DNA of 64,000 nt from Platanthera guangdongensis (Eukaryota; Streptophyta; Magnoliopsida; Asparagales; Orchidaceae), in assembly GCA_039583875.1 (NCBI GenBank), contig CM077151.1:114532609-114596608 (forward strand). The letters are read 5' to 3'. The notes under the pieces were generated by a model. That model was given only the letters and a program-made list of their open reading frames with translations. It did no database searches and had not been told where the DNA came from. The stretch's first letter is position 1. Every line of letters begins with the position of its first letter. This document shows positions 34,555-45,300 of the stretch, in pieces. Made by a program: the position numbers and the translations under genes.

Positions 34555-35312
34555 TGTTGATGCACGAAAGCACAAGGGGGGTCGAGCACCACCAGCTAAC
34601 GGTTTGAACACCGGGGAATAGAGATACTGCGAGTAGTGATCTACTAAGCGGGTGAGGGCAGGAAGAACAGCAGGGCCGTGAACCACGACAACAACAGACT
34701 TCGCCCGTCGCGGCCTGAATGCCTCTCTTGCGACGGGCTTTCCCTTAATTGAAGAAAGGCTTGGTTACAAGTGAAAGGAAAAGGTTGACAAGAGCAGAGC
34801 GAGGAGGAGTCCGCAAGGCACAAGATTCGAGTCTGCGGCCTGTAACAAGTAGGCTCCTGGGTCCGAGTCAGTGTGCCTTGGGTGCACCACCTCCCCCCTA
34901 TTTATAGGATAGGGTACCTGCCCAAACGGGCAGGGCTAAAATAACCGGCTGCCCGGGGTACAGGAGAACCGGGCAGCGGTGACGGGAAGCAAAAAGAAAG
35001 AACACGCCAGTCCGCTCAGAAGGGGCGGAATGGGCTCGCGAACTGGAGCTTCCACTGCTGCTGGGCGCGATCCTGATAGAGGGCGGTGGCCTGGGCGGAC
35101 GAGACTCTGCGTCCGCCGCTGTATAGAATCCGATATCCCAAGTCCTAACGGACTGAGCGAACAGGTCCTTGAGTCCGCTGCTGGGGTACCATCCTTGGCG
35201 TCCGATTTGTGACCTTGCCGTACTGGGCGGACTGACAAATAGAGTCCGCGCGTGTTGAAAGGGGGGGGGGGGTTTGGCATCTTGTAGGGTGTTGCGGACT
35301 GAGGGGTTAACA
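34555..35312 (-). repeat. Tat-1 3' LTR
   Basis: 758 bp from TGTTGATGCACG to GGGGTTAACA on the plus strand. It is rich in GCGGAC/GTCCGC and carries TATAAATAG on the minus strand at 34906-34898. Confidence 0.95.
34898..34906 (-). promoter_or_regulatory. TATA box, Tat-1 3' LTR
   Basis: TATAAATAG on the minus strand in CCTATAAATAGGGGGG. Confidence 0.7.
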
Positions 35313-35326
35313 TAATCCCCGCACAT
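35313..35326 (-). promoter_or_regulatory. Tat-1 polypurine tract
   Basis: On the minus strand ATGTGCGGGGATTA directly precedes the 3' LTR. Tat-2 has the same AGTGCGGGGATTA before its 3' LTR at 60368. Confidence 0.8.
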
Positions 35327-35401
35327 TTTCAAGTTTCCAGAAAACTTCGAAAATGTTTTCTTAACCGCCGAGTCCGCAAGCCTCGAAAATGCCGCCAGCG
35401 C

Positions 35402-35409
35402 TATAAATA
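35402..35409 (+). promoter_or_regulatory. TATA box of antisense gene A
   Basis: TATAAATA on the plus strand, 92 bases before the ATG at 35494 and opposite to the direction of the element. Confidence 0.65.
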
Positions 35410-35493
35410 TCGCTGGAGGGTCTGGAACTGTTGAGAATCCCGATCGACACGGGGCACTAATAACCACTTGCGGTCTCCACTTTTCAGTCCAGC

Positions 35494-37471
35494 ATGGCAA
35501 GGCTTGGAGCTTTCTTCTCTAGTCTCACTGCAAAAGGCGACTCAGCACTGACAACGCCTATGAAAACGAAGAAGATAATAAAGAGGCCCAAAAGAAAGGA
35601 TCCTGTCCGCCCTACAGGAGAGAGTTTCCACAGCCAAAAGCCTACGGAGAAAGCAGTCCGCTGTGCTGATATATCTGCTCGCGAGGATGCCGCAGTCGAC
35701 GCTGAACCACTGAGAAGTGAAAATATGGTGACCCTGTCGGACTCTGCCCCTTCCCAGAAAACTACAACCTCGGCGGACACCGTTGGTGAACACATTGAGG
35801 CTGACATATCTTCTCCCAATATCCAGGTGCCCATTGTTAACTTGGATGAAGAAGATAGGCGGACTGATGGAGAAGACGATTCGCCGTCAAAGGCATTGAC
35901 TGTTGTGAACCCCGAGGCTGTCCGCGAAAGCCAGCCCGACCTAGGGGCGTCCGCTGCGGATTCTGCTGAGAAGACAGCTAAAAGAAAGAAAAGGAAGAGG
36001 GACGGGGCGACCGTTGCCGAGTGGGTTGAGAAGAAACTACGTGCGATGAAGGAGAAAAATGTCTCCAAGCGGACTGGGGATGCGGACTTACAACACAGAC
36101 CGCGCGACAAAGAAGTTCCTGACAGCGATCTGATCACACCGGAAGCCCAAATCCATGGAGACAATTCCCTCTCCACGGTCAGTCTAACCACTGATGAGAT
36201 GCTTGACTCTATAGACGTCAACGAAATAGATCTAATCAAAGAATCCCTGTTGATTGTACTGCAGTAATCTGAGGCGGAAAACACTGGGAAAAAAGATAGC
36301 GAACTCCCTTCTTTGTCCGCTGCGGAGGAAGAAGAGAGGGAGAGGTTGAAGCAGAAGATTGAGGAGCAGAAGAAACAAATTGTTGCTTATGTTGCTGCGG
36401 TGGGGGCGGCCTCGAAGCAGGTCGCGGCGGACAAAACCGCGGAGGATCTGCGGATTGCTGCGGAGCTACTGCAGTCAGGTAAACTTCAACTGGCGCCTAA
36501 ATACTTTAAGCGTCAGTCGCTTTACAGGTCGCCGCCGCGGACGTCAAGACCAATCAAAATCATCACCGAGACGGACGATATTGTGGTTTCAACATGTTTG
36601 GCTGTTGAGAAAAGAGCAAAGGTTCATCGCGAATGGAAGAAGCGGTTAAGCGCCTTTGACCCGGAGCGGGCAAGGCGGCCAATCATCTTTGATAGTCGAC
36701 AACTCGCTGCTTCTATGTCTAAAAGTGATCTTTTATCCTTTCTTTGCGTCCGCCGCGAACTGCCTTTGAATGAAGAAGTTGACTTTCTTTCTTGCAGGTA
36801 GAAAATCGCCGCCGGGCTCCATTGAGAGTGGCGAGTTCGTGGTTACGTCAAATACTGGTGCTGACGCGGTCTCGCATGAGGAATCCGCGGGGGATGAGCC
36901 GCCCAGCCTGAACATGATTAAAGAGTTAGAAAAGAAATTCCAAGCTGAAATGCAATGTGTTAAAGCTGAGTTAGAGAAGTCAGAGGAGCGCGAGAGGGCG
37001 TCCGCGGCGCGTGAGAAAGCATCCGCAGAGCACGAGAAAGCCCTAAAAGACCAAATCGCCAGCATCTCGAGGGCACTGGAGAGGTCTGAAAGGGAGAAGA
37101 AGAGGCTCACGGATGATGTCTGATACTATAAGGGCAAGCACTTGGCGTCAGTGCGTGAAGAAAAGGTGAAGCAGGCTGCTGAGGTTGCTGAGCAGAGGCC
37201 GCGATTGCCAGATCGTGCTGCTCCAGAGATCGCCGCACCGGTAGGCGGTGTCCAACTGGCTGCGAATGAGGAGCCGAGGCCGGCTGCGGAGCCAATGGTG
37301 CCCCTCAGTCGGGTAGATCTAGAAGCTGCCCATATGCACCGGACCATAAACATTATTCATCATCACCTCTGCTGCGTGTACAGCGGGATTCTTCAGATAA
37401 GCGACCAAGCAGCTCACTTATGCAGAGATAGGGCAGAAAGGCCGGCGCGGACCGAGACTAGGGACCGCTGA
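35494..37471 (+). pseudogene. Tat-1 antisense gene A: charged coiled-coil protein
   Basis: An ATG at 35494 opens a frame of about 635 codons if one intron (36725-36797) is removed; the junction keeps phase. The N-terminal 250 residues are charged and probably disordered, with basic clusters (K-R-K-K-R-K-R). Residues about 270-320 and the second exon (E-L-E-K-K-F ... E-R-S-E-R-E-K-K-R) predict coiled coils. Two stops interrupt it: TAA at 36265-36267 and TGA at 37121-37123, both reachable by one C-to-T change. I recognise no catalytic domain. It runs opposite to gag-pol. Its function in Tat elements is unknown. Confidence 0.65.
36725..36797 (+). other. Probable intron of antisense gene A
   Basis: 73 nt, GTGATC to TTTCTTGCAG. 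It contains TCCGCCGCGAACTG, shared in near-identical form by both introns of gene B. Removing it joins two frames in phase. Confidence 0.6.
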
Positions 37472-37932
37472 GTCTGCGATGCCATGAGCTTTTATTTGTT
37501 TAATTGTATAATTGTTTGTATAATTGTGTTTCAAACAACGATGTGTTGTAATTGAACTCTGTTGCGATCTGTGCGGACTCAGATTATATATCCGCAAATT
37601 ATGTAGCTTAATCCTTGGCGTGATCTGTGGTGAATTGTGCGGACTAATGCTGTGTTCGCTTCCCGTTATTTAACCTGCAGGTGGGAAATACTGCGAACTA
37701 AGCGGATTGAAATTGTATCAGCTACTTGTGTTTGACTCGCAGGAAGGAATCGTCGCAAACTGGGCGGATGAAAGCTGTGTCCGCCATAATTTTTGCTTTT
37801 AAATTTTTCTTTGCATTTGAACCTGTGCTTGTATCCGCGTTATTTTTTGGTTGTGCTTTAATTTTTTGCGGACTGTGCGGATTGAAAATGCGAGCTGCGC
37901 GGCCTGGTCAAAAAGCTGTCATACTCTTTAGC
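37472..37932 (+). other. Spacer between antisense genes
   Basis: No gene is seen. It is studded with GCGGACT, GCGGATT and TCCGC, and has two acceptor-like ends (AACCTGCAG at 37680 and GACTCGCAG near 37742), so it could hold decayed exons and introns. Confidence 0.5.
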
Positions 37933-37940
37933 TATAAATA
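37933..37940 (+). promoter_or_regulatory. TATA box of antisense gene B
   Basis: TATAAATA in GCTATAAATAGGGCC on the plus strand, 64 bases before the first ATG at 38004. Confidence 0.7.
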
Positions 37941-38678
37941 GGGCCTTCCGCTTTCTTCTATGCAGGAAACATCTGAAGTAAAAGGAACCCTACGACGTGC
38001 AAAATGGTGTCCGCGCGTACTGATGCTGCTGTCGCCTTCCACTCCGCCGACCACCGGAAATGCACATTGATAGAGACCGCCTGGGGGCCTTTTTCGAGAA
38101 GAAGATGGCGAACTCGAATATCCTTGTCCGCCTTCCCGCCGATCAAGAAAGGCTAAACTTCTCAACCGCAACCCAGATCGCCATCCCAGTGGACCACTTT
38201 GATAGCGGATTCAAGTTTCCGCTTCTATGGGAACTCGCCGCCATCTTTGAGCACTATGGAATGGTGCCGGGCCAGCTTGCGCCGAATACACTCGCTGCGA
38301 TCTGCAGCTTTATCTGTTATTTGCGATCTGAAAAGATCGCTTTTTCGATGAATGTCTTCCGCAAGATATTCTTTGTCCGCTCCATAACCGCTTCCAGAGG
38401 CCGCCCCTACAAGGGGGTGATATACTTCTACTACAGGGGGATGAAGGTTGTGGGCCTTCCCAACAAAATCCACAACTGGACCTCTAGGTTCCTTATCTTT
38501 GAGGGTGAAATAGGGTTCGCACACACCTATCCGCAGGTGCGCGCGGACTCCGCCTTCAAAAGCGTGCAGCTGGATGACTTGGAATCCGCCATTGTCTAGT
38601 TCTTGGCCAACGCCAGGCTCGACATCGAGCATTACATTCCGCTATTGGCGAGCTTAGCGGACGTCATGCCCGAAGAGA

Positions 38679-38748
38679 GTAAGTAGCTTCCGAACTCAGC
38701 TTTTGCATCCGCCGCGACCTTGGTGTTTAACCCATTTGTTTTTTGCAG
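38679..38748 (+). other. Probable intron 1 of antisense gene B
   Basis: 70 nt, GTAAGT to TTTTTTGCAG, splitting a codon after its first base and restoring the frame. It contains TCCGCCGCGACCTT. Confidence 0.72.
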
Positions 38749-39269
38749 CGACCTTGGCGGTACCCGCCAACTTGCCTCAGACGCCTAGCGGCTTTGTCCC
38801 TACACAGAAGGAGAAGAAAGAAGCTGTCGCAAGGAAGAGGAAGGAGGAAGGGGATCCCGCGGCGGATTACTCTTCTTCGGAAAGCTTCACCATGAGTTGC
38901 TTTGGTATCAGCCAGAAGGATCTTAGGGGGGACCCTATGGTCCACTGGCATAGAAAGAACAAACAAGTCCGCCTATGCACCGCGCTCCCTTCATGGAAGA
39001 GTCCGCGGATAACACGCCAGGGCCATATTGCGATCTCCGCGCTCTACGGAAAGCGCAACTTGAGCGACCTTAAGAAGGTACCCGCCGCCGACCTCCCTCT
39101 GCTAGCCTCTCAAGTCGCTGCGAACAGCGTGGTGATGAACCACTATATTGCCACCCTGGCCAGAGACCTGTTGAGGCAGAATGAACAGCTTCAAAAAGAT
39201 AATAAGGAGCTAAAGGAGAGGAATGCGCGGTTGGGAAAAAGGGTTGTTCAGCAAAGAGAAGAACTTGGG

Positions 39270-39343
39270 GTGAGTTCAATCCGCAGCATTCTTAATTTAC
39301 TATCCGCCGCGATCTGTCTAACATTTGCTTTTGTTTTGCGTAG
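39270..39343 (+). other. Probable intron 2 of antisense gene B
   Basis: 74 nt, GTGAGT to TTTTGCGTAG, with TCTAAC as a possible branch point. Phase 0 joining links E-E-L-G to V-A-Y-D. It contains TCCGCCGCGATCTG. Confidence 0.72.
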
Positions 39344-39575
39344 GTCGCATATGACTTAGAAAATAACAGCTTCCAGGCCGCCATGCTCCCTTTCGTGAAG
39401 AAGACCGTCGAGGTCGCCATTGAGCGACTTGTCCGCGACGGCTTTATAAAGGAGGGAGTGGATGGCATCCCTTTCTTGGAGCTCTTCCCTGAGCTGGCGC
39501 CATAGGTTGCGGCGATGGAGCGGGCTAAAAAAGGCAAGGACATCATTGAGGAAGAAGTCGAGGAAGTAGAGGAAG

Positions 39576-39607
<32 letters not shown>

Positions 39608-39880
39608 GAAGAAGGCGAAGAAGAAGACGGAGGGCACGGCGAAGGGCAAAGCGCCAAGGAAACAGCGGACAATGCCGCCTCGAGCCAGCGAGTAGGGGAA
39701 CTGTCCGCCGAGTCCGACACCTCTGCATCCTCCTCTACTACTGGGAGCTCGTATAGTGGGTTCGCCTCAAGTACAGGATCGGATAGCAGCGGAAGCGGCT
39801 CGGGGGGCTACTCTCCAGAAGTCGACATTGTTGGTGAAAGCCCTGCACCTCCAGAAAAGAAACAAAAGACTACAGATTGA

Positions 39881-41569
39881 TTAATGTACTTTTATCTTTT
39901 TTGGTTTTTGTAAACGGGGCGGACGCAAGATCGCAGTCCGCCGAATATATAGAAAGATGTAAAGAATTTTTGATGAAATAGAAAGAAAGTATATTTTTGC
40001 ATGTGTGCTTCCTGCAATGTTCTTTTTCCACGCTCACCACATCGAAACTTAGCAGTCCGAACGACACGCTGATAAATCTGAGCTTTTTAACTTGCTGATT
40101 AGAGACTATTATTATCCGTTATTAGAATGAGAAGATATTGTCAAGCGGACTCTGTTGAGTTCCAATTGCAGTCCGCACGACACTAAGATCATTTATAACG
40201 AGTCTTGCTGATTAGAGAATTCAACTTATCAATCCATTCAATATCTGTCTTCAAAAATGACGAAAATAGCCAGCTGATAACAATGCCAGGTGGTACTTCA
40301 TTGAGTTCTAGTAGAGTTCGCAATTCTCTTTATTAAATTATCAAATTATAATATATGAAAACCATTCGGCGGACTGAGCGGATACATAAAACCAATCCGC
40401 TCATAATAGAACAAATGATCTATAGCTTGCGACCAGGTGGGCAGATGAGCCGGAGCGGCATACTTTCCTCACCGGGCTACAAGCTATAAAATCAACCCAA
40501 ACAGGCGGACAGAGCGGATAGAGAAAACCATTCCGCCAAAGATAGAAATGACATAGCTTGCGGACTCAAGGAAACCGTCGGACTGAGTGGATAAAGGAAA
40601 ACAGTCCGCCCAAGATAGAAATGACCAGCTTGCGACCCGATGAGCAGGTGCACATGGCATTGCTTTCCTCACCAGGCCACATGATATATGATCAACCCAA
40701 AGAAGCTGGCGGACTGAGCGGATACAGAAAACCAATCCGCTCATAATAGAAGAAATGATCTATAGCTTGAGACCAGGTGGGCAGGTGAGCCGGAGCGGCA
40801 TACTTTCCTCACCGGGCTACAAGCTATAAAATCAACCCAAACAGGCGGACTGAGCGGATAGAGAAAACCAATCCACACATAATTCCCTGTGAAGAGCAAG
40901 ATGCTCACTTGACGGAACGGTTCCCTGCCCTCTTGCCTGGAGTACAGTCTAAGCTGTGGGTCTCCTGCAGGCACTGCTCGAGGGTACCATGGAGTGTTCG
41001 AGGGTTACAAGCTAAGATGACCCGTGGGCAGGTGAGCCGAAAAGGCATACTTTCCTCACGCGATCATCGAAGTTGTAACGATATCCCTAATGCGGCATGG
41101 TAGAGCTTTACTCCCACCCAGCCCTCCATAATGCAGGGGTGGGGTCAGGTACTTGCCGGGATCCGAAGTTCAGAATCCAACCGCACTAGAGCCTGCAAGC
41201 TCCCACTACACGGTGCGAAATCTCATCGCAACACGTGGTCTTTGTGGTGTTACGCTAATGACAACAGCTCTAGGGGAGGTCTTGCTGAACTCGGCGATGT
41301 CTCCTGGTATCAGGGAACCGTTATAGGTATTTGGGAGAGAGAGAAAACACTAGAAAAAAGTGTCAGTATGGATCCTTTGATTAATAAAATGTATTTGCAA
41401 AGCAAACATAAGAAAGGAAAGCGATTTCAGGCGCAGAACCGTTTTTGGAATCTTTCTTAGCGTTTCATCTGTTATGATTACATAGACAAAACACTTGAAG
41501 AAGTGTTAGCAGGCAGTTTCTATTCATAATAACTCTTGAAGAGGATACACAAAGTAGAGAAAAGGAGGT
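39881..41569. other. Tat-1 region between antisense genes and pol
   Basis: About 1.7 kb without a gene. It includes the internal duplication at 40370-40900 and more GCGGACTGAGCGGATA motifs. Sense (minus) and antisense transcripts would both have their 3' ends near here. Confidence 0.6.
40370..40900. repeat. Partial tandem duplication, about 337-bp spacing
   Basis: About 160 bases beginning GGCGGACTGAGCGGATAC (near 40371) recur almost exactly near 40709, including CATACTTTCCTCACCGGGCT. A partial third copy lies between (CATTGCTTTCCTCACCAGGC at about 40658). Confidence 0.8.
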
Positions 41570-42031
41570 TCAAGAATAGAACCATTTGAGATCATCCCAA
41601 CTCCATGTGTGTGGTATATCATCTCCTTCGTATGTCTGTAAGCGGTAAGCGCCGCTCTTTAACACTTCTTTGATAACAAAAGGGCCGGCCCAATTTGGAT
41701 TAAGCTTTCCAATTGAACCAGCTCTTGCAGCAGCATCAATCTTCTTCAGAACTAGATCTCCCACTTGGAAGTGTTTGATCTTCACGTTTTGATCAAAGTA
41801 GCGGGCCATCCTTATTTTGACCTCCTCCTGCCTTATGACTGCTTGATCTCTGATGGCCTCGATGTGTTCCAAGCTGAACCTCATCTCTTCATTATTCAAC
41901 TCAAGCCAGTCCTCAACGCCTTCTCTTACAAGTAGAACCCTGGGTGACGGGACTTCAAATTCAACTGGAATAAGTACTTCTGAGCCATGAGAAAGTTTGA
42001 ATGGAGTCTCCCCAGTTGCGGATGATGGCAT
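41570..42031 (-). pseudogene. Tat-1 integrase C-terminal part
   Basis: 153 residues continuing the integrase after a stop near 42090. Features are T-G-E-T-P-F-K-L-S-H-G, the V-G-D-L-V-L-K DNA-binding beta-barrel region and a terminal H-T-W-S-W-D-D-L-K-W-F-Y-S. It ends at a natural stop; no chromodomain is present, as expected for Tat. Confidence 0.85.
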
Positions 42032-42088
42032 TGTCCTAAGGGACCAGAGGACCGATGGAAGTTGATCAGCCCAGCCACCCTTGAGATT

Positions 42089-43285
42089 CTATAATTTCGT
42101 TTTGAGCAAATTGAGGATCTGCTTGTTGGCTGCTTCTACTTGGCCATTGCTTCTGGGATGATGAACTGATGCAAACCGCAGCTCTATCCCGATCTGCCTG
42201 CAAAAGTCTATCATCTCTGAGTTGTTGAATTGCGGCCCATTATCAGTGATTATAGTCATTGGAATTCCATGTCGGCAGACAACCTCCCCCCAAATGAAGT
42301 TTTTGATGACCTGAGTAGTTGTCATAGCCAATGCCTTGGCTTCGATCCACTTGCTGAAGTAGTCAATCATTACGATGATGAAACAACGCTGACTGCTTGC
42401 CATGGGAAAAGGACAGAGGAGGTCCATTCCCCAAACTGCGAAGGGCCAAGGAGTTGTGATCGATCTGAGGGACTGAGCTGCTTGGTGCTGAAGTGGAGCA
42501 AACTTCTGGCATTGAACAGACTTTCTGGCATAGATCTCAGAGTCTCTCTTCATAGTGGGCCAGAAATAACCCTGCCGCAGGATCCGTTTTTCAAGAGTTC
42601 TTGCTCCCGAGTGGCTTCCACACTCTCCTGAATGAACCTCTTGCAAAACAGTGAAAGCTTCTTCTTCTGAAACACACCGGGCCATGGTAGAGAGGAAGGT
42701 TTTTCTGTAGAGGACTCCCGCCACTAGGAAGTAGTGAGCTGCCTTTATTCTGAACTTTTTCTTATCTTTGACTGTATGATGATAATCTCCCATTGACAGG
42801 TAGCGGATGAATGTGTCCATCCAAGAGGTATGTTGGTCCACTTGCAACAAATCTCCTTCCACCACTGCCGGGCGGAAGAGCTCGGAAGTTGTTCCTCCTG
42901 AAGGCATCCCATACTTGGAAAGAAAATCTGCCTCCTCATTTTTTGCTCTGGTGATGTGCTCGATGGTAAAGCTCTTGAACCTGCCGACTTCTATCTTCAC
43001 AAGAGCTAGATATTTCTTCAAGATCGGCTCTCTTATTTCGAAGTTACCGAGGACTTGTGACGCCATTACCAGAGAATCGGTTTTGATATGAACATGATCG
43101 ATTTCGAGTTCTCTTGCAAGCCTCAAGCCTGCTAGCAGAGATTCATATTCGGCCTGATTGTTGGTTACTAGAAAGTAAAACTTGATGTCCTGCTCCAATT
43201 TGACTCCGTTTGGATTGATGAGGACCACTCCTGCTCCAGAAGAACTTCTGCCTGAGGCACCATCAACGTAGATGGTCCAAGCCAA
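42089..43285 (-). pseudogene. Tat-1 second RNase H and integrase core
   Basis: The first 130 residues are an extra RNase H (I-Y-V-D-G-A-S-G ... N-Q-A-E-Y-E-S-L ... K-T-D-S-L), the dual RNase H that marks Tat/Ogre elements. The integrase zinc region follows (H-S-G-E-C-G-S-H ... K-S-V-Q-C); one Cys appears replaced by Ser. The D,D,E residues stand in W-G-M-D-L-L, I-T-D-N-G-P-Q-F and N-G-Q-V-E-A-A-N. A TAG just after 43316 separates it from the first RNase H and another stop ends it at 42089. Confidence 0.88.
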
Positions 43286-43315
43286 AGGTGACCTTTCTGC
43301 TCGATCAGAACTGGA

Positions 43316-43738
43316 CTATGGCATGTCAATTAGAAAATCTGCTAGGACCTGAGCTTTAATGGCTGTCTTGGGCACATAAGAGATTTCAAATTCACTCAAC
43401 TCTATTGCCCACTTAGCTAGTCTGCCGGAATGTTCTGGTTTTTCCAACACACCCTTCAAAGGCTGATCGGTGACGACTTGAATTGATTGTGCCTTGAAGT
43501 ACGGACGAAGCCTGCGAGCTGACATGACTAGCGCCAAGGCTAATTTCTCCAAAATTGGATACCATGTCTCAGCACTCTTCAAGATATGGCTAACATAGTA
43601 AATTGGGAATTGCTTTCTGCTCTCTTCCCGAAGAAGAACGGAGCTGACTACCTCAGGGCCAACCCCTAGGTACAAGAAAAGAATCTCTCCTGGTTGGGGA
43701 CTCTGAAGCAGGGGTGCTGAGGTCAGTTGCATCTTCAA
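43316..43738 (-). pseudogene. Tat-1 first RNase H
   Basis: 140 residues with Y-Y-V-S-H-I-L, Y-P-I-L-E-K-L-A-L, V-V-T-D-Q-P-L and L-A-K-W-A-I-E-L-S-E-F. It is linked to RT across a frameshift between 43739 and 43860, near a G-run. It would degrade RNA in RNA-DNA hybrids. Confidence 0.85.
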
Positions 43739-43854
43739 CTGCTCAAAAGCTCGGGAGCATTCTTCCGTCCACTCAAACTTGGATGCTCCTCGGAGAGTTT
43801 TGAAGAATGGAGTACTCCTATCTCCAACCCGAGAGAGAAATCTCGCAAGGCCTG

Positions 43855-45273
43855 CTAGCCTCCCCCTAACTGCTGAACTTCTTTTGGAGAACGAGGGGTA
43901 GGCATATCAAGGATGGCTTTCACTTTATCAGGGTTGGGGGCAAGTCCTTCCGAAGTAAGGATATGACCAAGAAACTTCCCCTTACTCGCCCCAAACGTAC
44001 ATTTCAAAGGGTTAAGCTTCATTTTGTACCTACGCAGAGTAGCGAACGTCTCTGCTAGGTCTCGCAAGTGCAGCAAAAATGACTTACTCTTAATCAAGAG
44101 ATCGTCTACATACACTTCTAGGTTCCTTCCCTTCTGGTGGTTAAACACACGGTCCATCAACCGTTGGTAGGTTTCACCGGCATTCTTAAGCCCGAAGGGC
44201 ATCACAAGGTAGCAATAACAACCATCATTAGTAATGAACGACGTGTGAGGAACGTCAGGCTTATGCATTCTTATCTGGTGATAACCAGAAAACGCATCTA
44301 AAAAGCTCATATAAGAGTACCCTACCGCGGAATTAACTAAAGAATCTATCCGAGGCAAGGGGTAGCAATCTTTAGGGCATGCTTTATTAAGTTTGGTAAA
44401 ATCTACACACATTCGCCATTTTCCTCCTGGTTTCTTAACCATTACAACATTAGAAATCCAAGTAGGATATTGAATTTCTTTGATAAAATTTGCTTTGAGG
44501 AGCTTTGCGACCTCCTCCCTTATCGGCTCAGCAAGCTTTGTGGCCATGTCCCTCTTCTTTTGTTGTATAGACTTGCAGCCGGGATCAACATTCAAGTGGT
44601 GGCATGCAACATCAGGATCCACTACTGGCATGTCTTCTGCTGACCAGGCGAAGACATCCAGGTTATTCAGCAGACAGGAAATCAACTCAGCCTTTTGATC
44701 TTCAGGTAGCTCCGAGTTGATGGAGAGCTTCCTCTCCTCCCCCTCAGCAATGGGGACTCCTTGCGTCACATGGGCAGGTTCCAGGTGAGCACCTTCATCA
44801 GGAGCATCTTCTGGATTTGAAGAGGATTCTGCAGCGGCTGATGGAGCAAGGGAAGGGCTGGCTTCAACCATGTTGACAGTGCGGACGTAGCACTTCCTTG
44901 CTCTTCTTGGGTCACTCCTGACCCGGCACATCCTTCCATCTGCAAAGAACTTGATGGCAAGGTGGTAAGTGGAAACCACCACTTGATATTTGTTCAGAAG
45001 AGGTCTGCCAAAGATGGCATGGTAGCTGGTGGTGGCGTCAACCAGTATGAATTGTATTTTCTTAGTCGCCCCTCCAAGCTTCACAGGCAGGATGACGCTT
45101 CCCTCCACTTCTTTTCTCTCTCCCAAGAAACCATAGAGTGGCCCCTCAGTGGAAAGCAGAGGCGTTCCGGTCCTCAGGGCCTCAAAAGTAGACTTGAATA
45201 GGAGGTTGACCGAGCTGCGTGTATCAACAAGAATTCTATCAACAGTAAAATCTCCAATACCAGCATGGATCAC
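43855..45273 (-). pseudogene. Tat-1 protease and reverse transcriptase
   Basis: The protease motif reads V-D-T-R-S-S-V-N-L-L where D-T-G-S-S is usual, so the catalytic Gly is lost. RT is well preserved: D-F-T-K-L-N-K-A-C-P-K-D, Y-P-L-P-R-I-D, F-L-D-A-F-S-G-Y-H-Q-I, M-P-F-G-L-K-N-A and catalytic V-Y-V-D-D-L-L-I-K-S. The frame ends in a shift at G-G-G near 43855. No ATG is needed; gag lies directly upstream in the same orientation, separated by a TAA at 45303-45301. Confidence 0.9.
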
Positions 45274-45300
45274 TACTGCATCATTAAATAGGTTGGCTGT

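Larger units (their letters stand above)
38060..39880 (+). pseudogene. Tat-1 antisense gene B: putative gypsy-type transposon domain (Transposase_28-like)
   Basis: Three exons (38060-38678, 38749-39269, 39344-39880) join in phase to about 559 codons. Residues about 55-165 (F-P-L-L-W-E-L, Y-G-M-V-P-G-Q-L-A-P-N, F-R-K-I-F-F, N-W-T-S-R-F-L-I-F) fit the plant domain called putative gypsy-type transposon, Pfam Transposase_28, known from antisense frames of Tat elements. Exon 2 ends in a coiled coil; exon 3 has a long Glu run and Ser-rich tail. Two TAG codons (38597-38599, 39503-39505) fit CAG to TAG. An ATG at 38004 lies in another frame, so the true start is uncertain. Biochemical function is unknown. 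Confidence 0.72.

Noticed and set aside
36479..36527. A further 49-nt intron in antisense gene A (GTAAAC to TTTACAG)
   Set aside because: Its length is not a multiple of three, and the frame is open straight through, so removal would break the gene.
39515..39880. Separate small acidic protein with a long Glu run
   Set aside because: It is exon 3 of antisense gene B, in phase with upstream exons once a single TAG is taken into account.
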